Shown in pieces: positions 26,006-38,100 of a stretch of DNA of 64,000 nt. A program made the translations under genes and the position numbers. Under the pieces are notes generated by a model that saw nothing but the letters and a program-made list of their open reading frames with translations, was not told the origin of the DNA and ran no database searches. Source of the DNA: Pelecanus crispus (taxonomy: Eukaryota > Chordata > Aves > Pelecaniformes > Pelecanidae); assembly GCF_030463565.1 (NCBI RefSeq), contig NC_134649.1, positions 382,001 to 446,000 on the forward strand, in the 5' to 3' direction. Within the stretch, counting starts at the first letter, position 1, and every line of letters starts with the position of its first letter.

Positions 26006-26029
26006 GCTGCGTGCCAGGACGGGGGAGAG

Positions 26030-26624
26030 GCCGCACCGCGCTCCGGGCCGTGCCCGCTGTGGGCGGAGGGCGGCTCCCCCCAGGCCGGGGCGAGGGGCAG
26101 CGGCCCCGCTCCCCCGGTGCCCGGGGCGGAGGGGGGGGGGACGGCGACTGCGGGGGTGCCCGTGGGGGAGCCGGGCCCGGCTCGGGGCGGAGGGGCCGGG
26201 GCCGGGCGCGGCGGCGTGCGGAGCGCTCGGCGGCGGCGGCGGCGGCGGGGCGGGCGGGGCGGGCGGCGGTGACGGCATCCGGCGGCGCCCGGCGGAGCGG
26301 CGGCCGTGCCGGGCCGGGCTGCGCCGGGCCGAGCCGAGCCGGGCCGGGCAGGGCCGAGCGGCGCCGAGCCGAGCGGCGCCGGGCCGAGGCGTGCGGGGCC
26401 GGTCGGCCGGTGCGGGGCCGGTGGGCGCGGGGCGGGGCGGGGCGGCGGGCGGCGCTGACAGCTGCTCGGCGTAAACAAGCGGCCCCGCCGGCCGCCCCGG
26501 CCGCCCCTGCCTGGGCCGGGCCCGGCTCCGGGGCGGGCGCTCCGGGCGCCCCGCGGCGTGACGCGGCGCCGCCGCCGACAGACGGGCCGGGCCGCCGGCG
26601 GGACGGGAGCGGGCGGGCCGCGCG
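26030..26624 (+). promoter_or_regulatory. FURIN CpG-island promoter and non-coding first exon
   Basis: Extremely GC-rich sequence with dense CpG and GGGCGG boxes. A strong splice donor (GCG|GTAAGG) follows 26624, so a non-coding first exon probably ends there and joins the ATG exon. GCCGGGCCGA-type pentamer runs occupy about 26300-26400. FURIN in mammals uses several alternative GC-rich promoters. The exon's 5' end cannot be fixed. Confidence 0.55.
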
Positions 26625-28953
26625 GTAAGGACGCGGCCGGCGAGGGGGCTCGGCCCGCCGGCGCCGGCGGTTTGACAGCTGGGGCGGCCCCGGCCGGGCG
26701 GGACCCCGGGCGGGGGCGGCCGGGCTCGGGGCGCTGCCGGCGGGGGCGAGCGCGGCGCCGGGGGGGGGGGCCCTGGGCGGGCGCTGGGCCGGGCCGCCCC
26801 CGCTGTCTGCCCGGGGACGCGGGGCTGCGGCCGGCCCGGCGCCGGCGGGGGAGCGGGCTGGGGCTGGCGGCGGGGCGGCCGGGGCCGGGAGCCGAGGAGG
26901 GCGCGGGGGGGCGGGGGAGCCGGGCCGCGTCCCGGCGCACCCCCGGGGCCGGCCCCGGCCCCGCCGCCCCCGCAGCCACCCGTAGCTCCGCCGCTGGAGC
27001 CGCCCTGCGGGTGCGGGGACGGCCGGCGGCTCGGCGGGGCCGCTGCTGCGGCCTCGGGGCTGCCGTGTCGCTGCCATGTGGCAGCCGGGCTCGGCCCGCC
27101 GGGAAGCGCTGGGCTCCGGCCGTGCTGGGAACGATCCTGGCCGGCCGCTGCCCCGCGCCCGCCGGCTGCCACCGGCTGCGCCGCCGCTCGCGGGGCCGCG
27201 GTGCGGAGCAGAGAGCGTGGCCTGCGAGCTGGCACGGCCTCGCGTCCCTGCCCGCACCCTGCCTGGCCTGCGGCTGTCCCTGAGCCTCTCCTCCCGCTCG
27301 CAGGGCGCCAGGCCAGGGCTTTGCAGGCAGGACCGGGGCGCGCAGCCGGGGTCTGGCGGGGTGCGAGGCAGCCAGGCCGGAGGGCCGGGGCTGCGGAGGG
27401 CCGGGGTTGCAGAAGGCCGGGGCTGCGGAAGGCCGGGCTCCGCACCCCGTGGAGGGGCCCGTTGCAGCATGGTCCCCACGTGGAGCGGTCGCCGCTGGGG
27501 AGCGGGGTGGCTGCCGGCTCTGGGGCCAGCAAGGTGGAGGAGGCCGCCCGGCGCAGCGACCTGTGGACGGGGCGAGGTGCTGGCATGGAGAGTGGCCGTG
27601 GCAGACAGTGTCCCCTTGTGCTCTGCTTGCTGCTCTCCATGCACGCAGGAGCTTTTTCCCTTCCCTGGGGGCTCCGGGAGCCTTTCCCACTGGAAACTCT
27701 GATTTGGGCCCTGGCACGATCTGGGACCCGGGGCTCCGGTCCAGCCTCTGGTGGGTGCTCGCGGCTCTGGGTGCCTCAGCAGGGTGGCCGAGCCCGCAGC
27801 CGGCCAAGGTCTGGTCGCTGAGGGGGAGCCGCAGCGTGCCTGAATCGCGGCACTGTCTGCGCTGCAGCCTGCAGCGGGGTCTCAGGCAGCTGCCAGGAGC
27901 TGCTCTCCTCCCTGGGCAGCGCCGCAGGCTCCCTGCTCGCTGGGGCCACAGCTTGCCGGAGGGGGATGGGGTTCCTCTGGGCACTGCTGGCTCTCACCTT
28001 TCCCGCTGTCTCTGAAACACGACCAGATATTTCAGGGTCCCTGTGGAGCTCTGTGCATGGAGCTCACACCGGCGCTGTTGTGCGTGGGCTCCTTTGCGCT
28101 GAGTGGGTCGCTCCCTGCTCTGCTCCCCACCTGCCTTCCCAGCTTCTTGTGTTTGTCCTCCAACACGGTGCGAGCTGTCCCCAGGCATCCTTGCGTGCAG
28201 GTCGCTGGGTGTGTGTCGGAGGTGGCAGCGTGCCTCTTTCCCTGGTCCCTGTGCCATATCCATTGTTTTGGAGATGAGTCACACCGGTGTCACCATGTTG
28301 TGCTCCGGAGGAAGGGCAGAGCTGAGCTGCTCGTGGTGACAGGTAGCACGGTGCTCGGCGCTGCTACCAGGCACTGCCCAGTCGATCACTGACTGTGGAG
28401 GTGCTGGGGCCTGGCTCTGCTCTCCCTGGGTTTCGTCCATCCAGTCTCTTGTTTAGCTGGGGTCCCTCGCACAGTGTCTGGGGGGGCATCTCCTGCGGTC
28501 TCCCCTGGGGCCTGGAGAAGCAGGCTTCCCATCCTGGTTTCTCCCAGCTCCGTGCCCAGATAGGCCCGTCCCGGTTGGAGAAGGGCTCCTGTCCACTGCA
28601 GACTGTGGTGGCAGGAGGCACGGCTTCCCTTGCCTTGCCTCTCCCCTCCTTCGGTGCCCTTCTCCCCTCCCATTTCATCTCTCATGTTTGTAAGCACAGA
28701 GCGTAAGTACACGTTGGGCAATAGGCAAGGTAAACAGCGGCTCCGCGCCGGGGCAAGTGCTTGGGGCGCCCTGTGGAGCCAGCAGCCGCCGCGGCTCCTC
28801 GGGCCCCCAGGTCCCACGTCCATGGGCAGCGGGTGCATGTGCCGAGGCTCCCTGGCCCGGTGCCGGAGCCGCGGCTTGGTCCGGGGGAGCCTGCCCTCCC
28901 CGGGTTTGAGGAGAAGCACCCCGGGGCCTGACCACTCTTCCCTCTCTCTGCAG
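26625..28953 (+). other. FURIN intron 1
   Basis: Begins in the CpG island and becomes less GC-rich rightward. No coding exon is recognised. Two acceptors could precede the ATG exon: a strong pyrimidine tract ending CTCTCTCTGCAG at 28953, and a weaker CTCCCCAG at about 29136. Long open frames in the first kilobase are composition artefacts. Confidence 0.45.
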
Positions 28954-29158
28954 ATTGTGCTGCTGTCCCGGACGGTCTGTTCCTGCTGCCGCCCTCCGGC
29001 CCGGCTGTCGCAGGCCTGTCCCCATGCTCTCTTGGGCTGAGCGGGGGCCAGCGGGGCAGAGAGGCCGGCGCGCCTCGGGGCGCTGACACAGGGAGGCTGC
29101 TGGACCCGCCGCTCCCGGGACCCTCCTGCTCCCCAGTGAGAGGACCCCCAATACTCTG

Positions 29159-32100
29159 ATGGATCTGAGGCCCGGCTCGCTGCTCCTGCTCTGGACTCTG
29201 GTGGTTGCCTTCGCTCTCCTGGCCCAGGAGGTGCTGGCCCAGCGTATTTACACCAACACCTGGGCTGTGCTCGTCCCCGCGGGGCCCCGGGAGGCTGACA
29301 GGCTGGCCAGGAAGCATGGATTCCTCAACCTGGGCCCGGTAAGTCCCCCGCTTCCCCCTCCTCACGGAAGCGGTGTCCTCTGCCGGCTCTGCTGCAGGCG
29401 GGGCGGGCGTCGGGCTTGGCCCCAGAGCCGGGCTGGGGGCTGCCATTTCTGGCAGCAAAGCCACTGTGTTTGCGCCCGTTCTCTGCGGCCTTCCAGCATC
29501 CGCTGCATTGACTCATGGGCGGTAATTAGCTGGATGGAGCCGGGGCCTCCCCCCGCCAGCGGGATGGTCTGGTGGCAGGGCACGGCATGGCAGGGCATGC
29601 TCTACCTGCTGGATGGGGAAGACCATCCCAGCGTGAGAAAATTGGGAATACTGTGTGTTGGTGGAGGAGGGGAGGGCTCCCAGTTCCCGACGGTGCTCCC
29701 CGCAGTGAGCTGCCCCAGCACAGAACGGCCTCGGCTCAGCCGGAGTGGCTGCAGCAGCTTCTGGGTGTCCCCGGAGCAGGCATTCTGACAGCAGCTGCGT
29801 GTCCTTGGCCCTAAGCTGCACTTCACGGAAGGCGTGTCACCACGTCCCCACTGCTCTCAGCTTTCCCTGCCCTCAGCCAGTGGAGGGACAGGGCAGCGCA
29901 CGCGGCTGTGCCGGGCCAGCGCCTCCGTCGCTCCCCGGGCAGCGGGGCGGGGAGAACAGGGTGACGGCAAAGGAACCGGGGCCCCGTGTGTTCCCCGTGG
30001 TCCCAGCTGTTCCCAGCCTTGTCCCCAGCGTGAGGAGCTCCGTGGTGCGCTCCTCCGGCAGCCTGGCCAGGGCCCGGCTGCCCTGTGCTCCGGGCCCCAG
30101 GCAGCCAGCTCCGCTTTCCCTGGCCGGCTGCGGGCTGGGCACTCGTTGGTAGCAAGGGTGTTCACGGGTCTGGCTCCCGAGGTGTCGGCGTGAAAACTGG
30201 GCCTTGGTTGAGAGCCACAAGGCCAGGTGGGCCAATGGCCAGGGCCCTGCTTGCCAGCGCGGTGCTGCAGGCAGGACGTGTCTTTGTTGGCAGGCTGCTT
30301 CTTGCAGGCCAGCGCTTCTTGATGCTGCTGTTGTGGCACGATGCCGGCTGCTCTCGGCACGGGCTGATCTGTGGGGCTTTTCTCAGCCCTGCGCTGCGGG
30401 CAGGGTGCCGGCCCTTGGGCTGGCGGCAGGCGAGGGCTTTGCCAATGGAGCTGGCACCAGCACAGCTGCTATGACCGAGGCGGGGGGCAAGGCGATCCCA
30501 CGGGAGCGGGTGCAGCAGGGCTGGCCCAGAGGGACTCCCCCAGCCCTGGCGCAACCACGGGGAGCGGGACCGGCTCTGCTCTGGCGAGGTGAGGCTGGCA
30601 CCGGCGGAGCAGAGCCCGCATGGCTCTGCCAGCCCCTCCTGGGCTGCCCGCCTGCCCAGGGGCCTGTTGCCCAGAGAGCAGGGCACTGCTGCCGGGCTGG
30701 GCTGGCTCTGCAGGAAGGAAGCGAGGGGTAAAATCCCAGAGGAAATTGCACAACTTGTGGCTGTGGTGTCAGGACCTCGCTGTGAGCAGCTGCCGGGGCG
30801 GGCGGGGAAGGTGGCTGCTGCTGGAGCCGGCGGCTGCCTTGTCCTGCCACCCGAAAGGAGCCCTGCGCGGGGCAGTGGGTACGCAGGGCTCTGGGGACAG
30901 GGAGCCCCAAGCCCTCCTGGGCTCGTGCCGGAGGAGGGAGATCTGTGGGGGCCAGGGCCAGGCCCCACCAATGGTGTCTGCTCTGCAGGGACAACGGGGC
31001 GGCCTCGCGTAGGTGCTGTCTGTGCAGAAGCGGCCTAGAGCCGATGTCAGGGCAAAGGACGTGTCAGGCCAGGGCTGCTGCTGTGCAGAGGGGACCGGGA
31101 GAGTGGCCCAAGACGTGTCCCGCTGGGCCAGGTCTCTGCTGAGACCCCTCAGCGAGCAGGGGACGGGGCTGAGGTGCCATCAGCCTGCTCCCGGCTGCCG
31201 GCAGCGTTTCCCATCACGCTGCGGTGCCGGGCCCCAGGCCCAGCTGCCAGGGCCGAGGGGCACCGGCCTCTGCGGCCGTGTCTCCACCGGCCCAGGGGTG
31301 CCCGTCGGGTCCCGGGCTGCAGCGCAGAGCCGCGCAGGGCCCTGTGGCTCAGCAGGGAGCCCAGGCCTGTTTGGGGTCCCTTCCCCGTGAGCTGTGGAGG
31401 TTCTGTGCCAGCTTTGCCTGGGGGTGCCCGCCTTCTCCCCGCGCTGTTCAGAGGCTGGCACCTCCCGGCTCTCCCAGCCCGCTGAGCTGCCCGCAGAGCA
31501 GCCGCGAGGCAGCACCTGCAGGCAGAGCTCCGTGGGCTGGGGCAGTTTGGGCTGCGGCAGGAGCTGCTGGTCTGGGCATGCTTTCTCCCGTTGTGGAGCC
31601 CATCCCGGTGCCTGTGCTGCAGGACGAGGTTTGGCTGGCCTGGGCAGCCCGCTCCTGCAGAGGGGCCATGGCGGCCCGGTGGGAAGAGCAGGGCTGGAAG
31701 GAGCCAGGATCTCCTTCCTGGGAGATTTCTGGGCTGCTGTTCCTGGGGGGGGGTTGTGCCGCTGGGACAGGATGCGGCAGCCAGCCTGGAAGGGGGGGGG
31801 GACTGGGTGCTTCTGGCAGTGCCCCAGTGAGAGGCCCCCAGGGTCCTTATCTGAGAGGATCCTGGCCTCAGCGTGGGGTCTGGACACTGTCCTCGGAGCC
31901 GTGCTGTCCTGGCGTACTCTCTGCTCCACCGCTGCCTGCGGAGCCGGGGCGGGCAGGCAGTCCCCTGGGCCAGCGGTGCCTCTGGCAGAGAAGTGCCAGG
32001 ACCCGCATCTGGTGCCGGTGGCCTTGAAAGGGACCCAAAGGACAATGTCAGGCGGGTGGGCGTCAGAGGAGAGAGGTGGATGCGGCGGCGAGGCGGGGGT

Positions 32101-35100
32101 GCGGTGGTTCGCGCCGCTGGGGCTGGTGCGGAGGAGCGGGCACAAGCGCTGCCTGCCCCAGCTGGGATGGGGAGCAGCGGGGAAGGGCCTGGCTGCTGGT
32201 GCCGGCCTTGGGCCGCACTGGCAGGACAACGGGGACGAGCGGCCCCAGCAGCACCAGCCCAGGGAGGAGTGCTCTTACCTCCCATACCGCTGGGCTGCAA
32301 GTCCCCGCTAGCCCCTACTGCTGCCCGGCTCCTGGGGAAGCAGCGGGGAGCCCGGGCAGCCTGCTGGCCCCGGGGCTGGCCAAGGTGGCTGCGAGCTGTG
32401 GCAGGAGGTCGGGGCAGGAGTACTGAGCTGGCACTGCTCCCCACAGGATCAGCGCTGCCTGCCCCAGGGACGCACGGGGCTGGGGGGAAGCTCTGCCCTT
32501 GCTGAGGACAGGGACTTGTGGGGATTAGGGTGGAAGTGTGTGGTCTGGCTGGCTCCTGGCTGCCACCGCAGTGTCTGTGCAGACCTAATCCGGTCGGATG
32601 ACCAGGCAGAGCCGCGATCTGCTTGCAGGAACAATTGGAGCTCTGTCCTTACCCCCGGAGGGGGTGAGGGGGTGCTGGGGGAGGGCAGCAAGCCTGCAGC
32701 TTGCTTTCCCCTCTGCCAGCCTGGTGCAGAGGCTTCTCACCTCTGCACCTCCCCAAATGCTTTGAGCTGCCGGGCGTCCCAGGCCGTACTGGGGGGACGC
32801 AGTGTGCTGCAGGGAATGAGCCCGGCTCTGTCCCCAGTAACTCTGGTGCTGCTGGAGGTGCAATGCTGCCCTAACAGGCAGGGCTGCAGCTCTGCAGCCG
32901 GCTGTGCCCCGCAGAGAAGGAAGTGGAGAAAAGGCCAGGGCAGGAGGAGTGCCCAGCTGCTACCGGCACCAGGGAGCGCAGCCCCACGGCACGAGCACCA
33001 TGTCTCGGGGAGCTGGCATGGTCTGTGGCTTCCCTGGATAACACCAGCTGGCATGGCGTGGGGTTGATTCGCACACTGCATTGTCCCCTGCTGTGAGCTT
33101 GCTCCCTGCCATGGTCCGAGGTCTGGGGAACACACGCAGAGAGGAGCAGGGTCCTGAGCTGGCAGTGGGGGGCTTTGCCTGCCCCTTCCCTGAGGACTGA
33201 CATGTGCCGGCGTGCAGCGAGCACCAGACTCCACTGGTGATGGAGCCGTGGACACAAGTCCTGACCCCGGTGTTCAGCTCTTGCCGTCCTGTGTCACCGG
33301 TGCTGGGCTGCCACGAGTCGAGTCCATTGCCTTTCCTGCCTATGGAGCAGGGATTGGATTTGGTGCCCCAGGGATGAGGGTGCTGGTCAGCTGGGTGCAC
33401 CTTTCCTTGGCTCCAGCTGGCTGCGTGGCTGGCCAGGGTGGTGACACATCTGCAGAGCTCTGATAAGCTTGGGGGGCGTTCATTAACTGCAACCAAACTG
33501 TTTTGCAGCAGCCTGGGGCGGCAGAGGACGAGACGTCCTCTCCCTCACGTTCCCACAGCCCTTGCAGCCCAGCCCTGCAGGTGACAGTGCAGCCTGGGCA
33601 GCTGGATCCTGCCTGTAGCTGCTGCCCAGCCTTTGGGGCTTCCAGCGGGGCAGGGTGGGCGCTCGGCCCCCTTCTCCCCAGTCCAGGCAGGCTGCTGGGC
33701 TGGGAGGCCCTGGGCAGCAGGGGTGGGGCCGCCGCGGCCAGGCCAGCCTCCAGGACGTGCAGGAGGGGATAAGGAAATGACAGCACTGGAGAGGGTTTGG
33801 GGTTTAAAAATAACTGGCTGGGAGGCTGCATGGCCTCCCGGCCCAGCTGGGCTGTGCTGGAGTCCCGTCCTGCTGCGGCTGGGCTGTCCCCGCATGCGTG
33901 GGAGCCGAGGCGCAGCCAGCGCAGCACGGCTCCTCTCTGGTGGCTGCCCCGCCTGGGGTCGGGCGCCTGCATGTCCCCCTCGCATTGCTCCGCCGGAGCC
34001 GCGCCCCGAGGTAGAGACCAGCTGGGTGGGCGCTCCGATGCGGCACTGGCCTGTGCTGTGTGGGGAGAAGGGCTCTGCGAGTGGCCTGTCCGGAGGAGCA
34101 GAGCACGGCTCAGACCCTCCCTGCCCTGGCTGGGGCTGCCTGGGGAGTGGGGTCTGCGGCCCCCGCGGTGCTGGTTGGCTTGGGGCGAGGAGCAGCAGTT
34201 TTGCCTCCTGAGGTTGGTGCCTCTTTTGGGCTGGCTCCAAAGGCCTGTCCCTCTCTGCTGCTGCTTGCCTAGGGCCTCCCTGCCAGGGCAGCGGCTTTGT
34301 TGGACAATTAGGGACTTACTGCTGTGCGGGCACCCGCAGTAGGCTGAGGTGGGCCGAGGCCACGTCACTGCGGCCCCAGGGTCTCCCCAGCTGCCTTGTC
34401 ACCAGCTGCGGCAGCCTCTCACGGGAGGTCCTGCACCACGTACCAGTGGCTGCTCTGGAGTGGGTGGCCCAGCCTGCCTGTGGCTTGGGATTGCAGGTGC
34501 GGGGACAGGGAATCGGGGAGGCTGGGCTCTCATGTCCGTCCTGCTCCTTTCTCTGTTGCAGATCTTCGGCGACTATTACCACTTTCGGCACAGTGGTGTG
34601 GTGAAGCGTTCCCTCTCGCCCCACCAGCCCTGGCACAGCCGTTTGGCCAGGGAACCGCAGGTACGTGCAGCAAGGGGGGGACCTGTCTGCCGTTTGCGGG
34701 GGTCTGGCTTTGGTCCTGGGCGCTTCACGCTGGCATGCGAGCCAGCACTGGGCACAGGACGGGGCTGAGCTGCCTTGAACCATCCCCTGGCATTATGGCC
34801 CATGGCAGAGCCGAGTGGGAGCCCGGCACGTGGCTGGCAAGGGCAGGGGGTTGGCAGAGCCGGTGTCACTGTCCTGCGGGCTGCCGTGGTCCTAGGGCAC
34901 GGGGCAGCCTCGGCTCCCTGGACGGCTCTCTGTCCTGGTACGCGGGGCAAGGTGTGCAGGGCAGCGCCGGCAGTGCCAGATCCCAGCATAGTGGTGTGGC
35001 GGGGCTGCTGTGATCTCTGGCTCCGGCCCAGGCGCCTGGCACACTGGCAGCGCAGTGGGGCGTGCGTCGTGGCGGCTGGCAGGCTCTTGGCAGCCTGCTG

Positions 35101-38100
35101 CTCGGCAGAGCTCTGCGCTCTGACCTGCCCGCTCCGCTGGAGCGGAGCCTGTCGCGGGATGCCCGGCACTGCCGCCCTGGCACGGCTGGGCAGGGGAGGC
35201 CAGGAGGGACGGTCCGGGTGCTGTGGTAGCTCTGGTGGGGTCAGATGCTCTGCCAGCCCAGGGCTGGCTGCGAGCTCCCCAGGGAGAGCCCCTCTGGGCA
35301 GGCTGCTGGTCGGGGGGCAGGGGGCCCAGGGAGCTGCTGGCACAGGCACGAGCTGCCGAGGGGGCAGGCAGGGGCAGTGGGGGACCCCCATGCCCTCTCT
35401 GTCCCCAGGTGCAGTGGCTGGAGCAGCAGGTGGCAAAGCGCAGGACCAAGCGAGACATTTTCATGGAGCCCACGGACCCCAAGTTCCCGCAACAGTGGTA
35501 CCTGGTGAGTGCCGGGTGGGGGCTGTGGGCTGCCGGGCAAGGCAGGGAGGTGCGCGGTCGCGACAGCAAGTTCTGGGGACGTGGACGCGGCACGCAAGGG
35601 ACGGCTGTCAGGCGGCTGCCGCTGCCAGCCAGGCTGGTGCGGAGGAGGGAGGCTGAGGCAGCCTCCTGGTGCTGCGGGTCCGGGGACAGCCCGGGGAAGA
35701 GGCCGTGCTCACGGAGCAGCAGCTCCCTGACGGGGCGCTGGCAGGGCTGGGGAGGGCCCGGGGCTGGACTAGGGGGGAGCAGCCCTTTTTGCCTGGCCCG
35801 GGAACGGGGTCCGTGCCCGCGCCTCTCTGTGTCATCAGGCTCGGGCACAAGTCTGATCTTTGCAAAGGGAGCTGTGCATATGGGGCCCAAGCACAATCTG
35901 GGGCTCGGTTTCCTTTCGGAGTGGCCCTCCTCGGGTGGCCACGCACAGCCCTCTGTGCCCGGGTGCGCTGGGGTTTCGTCATCCCCACGCCACAGCAGAG
36001 CGGGGTGAGGGCTGCCTCTTGCCCGCCCTTACCTCCGGGCCTGAGAGGGGTCCAGGCACACCCCCGCTGCAGGGCCGGCAGCTGGGCCCAGCTCCTATTG
36101 CCAGGGCTTCTCTCGGCAGTACAACACGAACCAGCGGGACCTGAATGTGCGTCAGGCCTGGGAGCAGGGCTACACGGGCAAGGGCATCGTGGTTTCCATC
36201 CTGGATGATGGCATTGAGAAGAACCACCCTGACCTGGAGAGCAACTACGTAAGCGTGGGGTGATGCCGCGGGGCAGTGTGCCACGGGAGCCTGTCTGGGC
36301 AGCTGCGTCCGCTCGGTGCAGCTCCGGAGCTGTGTGGCACAGGGCTTGTGCCTGCCGTGGCACGATATGGAGGAAAGCGATGGAGGTGGGACTGGAGCCT
36401 GCCCCCTGGCTCAGCCCAGCCTCAGGGACGTGGAGCGCAGACGTGGCTGGTGGGGCTCGGAGGACAAGGTAGACAGTCTCTAACTGCCAGATCTGTCTTC
36501 CAGGATCCGGGGGCGAGCTTTGATGTCAACGACCAGGACCCAGACCCGCAGCCCCGTTACACACAGATGAATGACAACAGGTGAGGCAGAGGCGAGGGCG
36601 GCAGAGCCCAACCGCGGCAGGGGCTCGGTGGCAGCGCCAGCCCTCACGGGCTGTGGGAGGGTGCAGGGGTGACAGCATGCTTTTGTCCCCCGGAGAAACC
36701 CCCTGCTTCCCTTTCTGATGCCAGTAGCATCCTTGGGCTGCCCAGCGCCAGTGCAGGCTGTCCAGTCCCCCCTGCTCCAGAGCAGGAGGGTGGGCGGAGG
36801 AGCCCTGTGGGGCCTTTGTTGGCCACCCGGTTTGGGAGGGATGGTAGGCAGCCTGGGCGCTGGCCCCTCCAGCTGCGGCTGGGGCCCAGCCCCGTGCTCC
36901 TCGTGCCCATCTGAGCACACTTGGTCCTGTTTCAACTGCAGACACGGCACGCGCTGCGCCGGGGAAGTTGCTGCTGTGGCAAACAATGGAATCTGCGGTG
37001 TCGGCGTGGCTTACAATGCCAGGATCGGAGGTGGGTGCCACCCTGACCTGCACTGAGAGCAACGCCCGCGCTGGGCTCCGCGGGTGCCTCGTGGCCAGAG
37101 GATTGGGCTGTGCTGGGGATCTCGGCGCTGCTGGCCAGGGTAGCCCTGCGATGGCCTGTGGCACAGGGCGGCAGCAGCGGACGGAGGGGTCTCGCCAGCG
37201 GCACCGCTGCCCTGCGGCGCGCGGCCACCCTGCCCCGTCCGGTCGCCCGTGACGTCTGCTCTCTGGCCCTAGGCGTGCGCATGCTGGATGGGGAGGTGAC
37301 TGATGCTGTGGAGGCCCATTCCCTGGGCCTCAATCCCAACCACATCCACATCTACAGTGCCAGCTGGGGCCCCGAGGACGACGGCAAGACTGTGGACGGC
37401 CCGGCCCGGCTGGCGGAGGAGGCTTTCTTACGAGGGGTCAACCAGGTGAGCAGGAGAGTTTGCCGGGGGAGTGCCGGCTGAGCTCCTGCCCCTTCCCCCA
37501 GGTCTCCCTTGCTCTGCCTGCCCTGGTCGTTATCCCAGCCCATCTTCCCTGTCTTCCAGCCCATCTCCAGGATCAGGCTCGGTTGGTTTTTCCTGCTCTT
37601 CCTGTGCGATGGCTCTGAGTCAGGGCTCCTCCCATGCAGGGTGCTTATCTCGCCTTTCTGAGCAGCCCTGTCCTCCCTGCTCCGAGGGTTCCTGTGCAGC
37701 CCCATGCCGGGATGGTCTCCCTGCTCTCCGAAGCCCTGTGCTGGTTCCTGCCTTGTTTCATGCCAGCCACTTGCCCTTGCTTCCTCCACCTGTCCTTCCC
37801 CTGCTGTCCCCGTGTGCTGTCAGTGCAGCCTGTGCCTTGGCGTGGCCGTGGTGCAGCCTGCGTGGTTCAGCTGTGCCCCATGTTCCACCTGGGATTCCCT
37901 GCACTGAGAGGCATGCGTGCTGTGCAAGGTGTGCCGGCAAACCTGCCCCGCTCTGCCATGCTAGCTCTGTCACACACGCTGTGAGCGGAGCTGTGGCTTT
38001 GGGGTGCTGAGCAGCCGGTCAGGACTGCTCTGCCGAGCTCCCGCAGCGCTGCTGGGCAGCTGCAAATCCCACACAAGGCAGAGTCAGCCTGGGTGATTTC

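Noticed and set aside
24994-27984. Minus-strand open frame of nearly 1000 codons, with overlapping frames on both strands
   Set aside because: It runs through the 20-21 bp minisatellite and the FURIN CpG island. The apparent protein is repeat- and Pro/Arg-rich with no domain, and equally long frames exist on the opposite strand.
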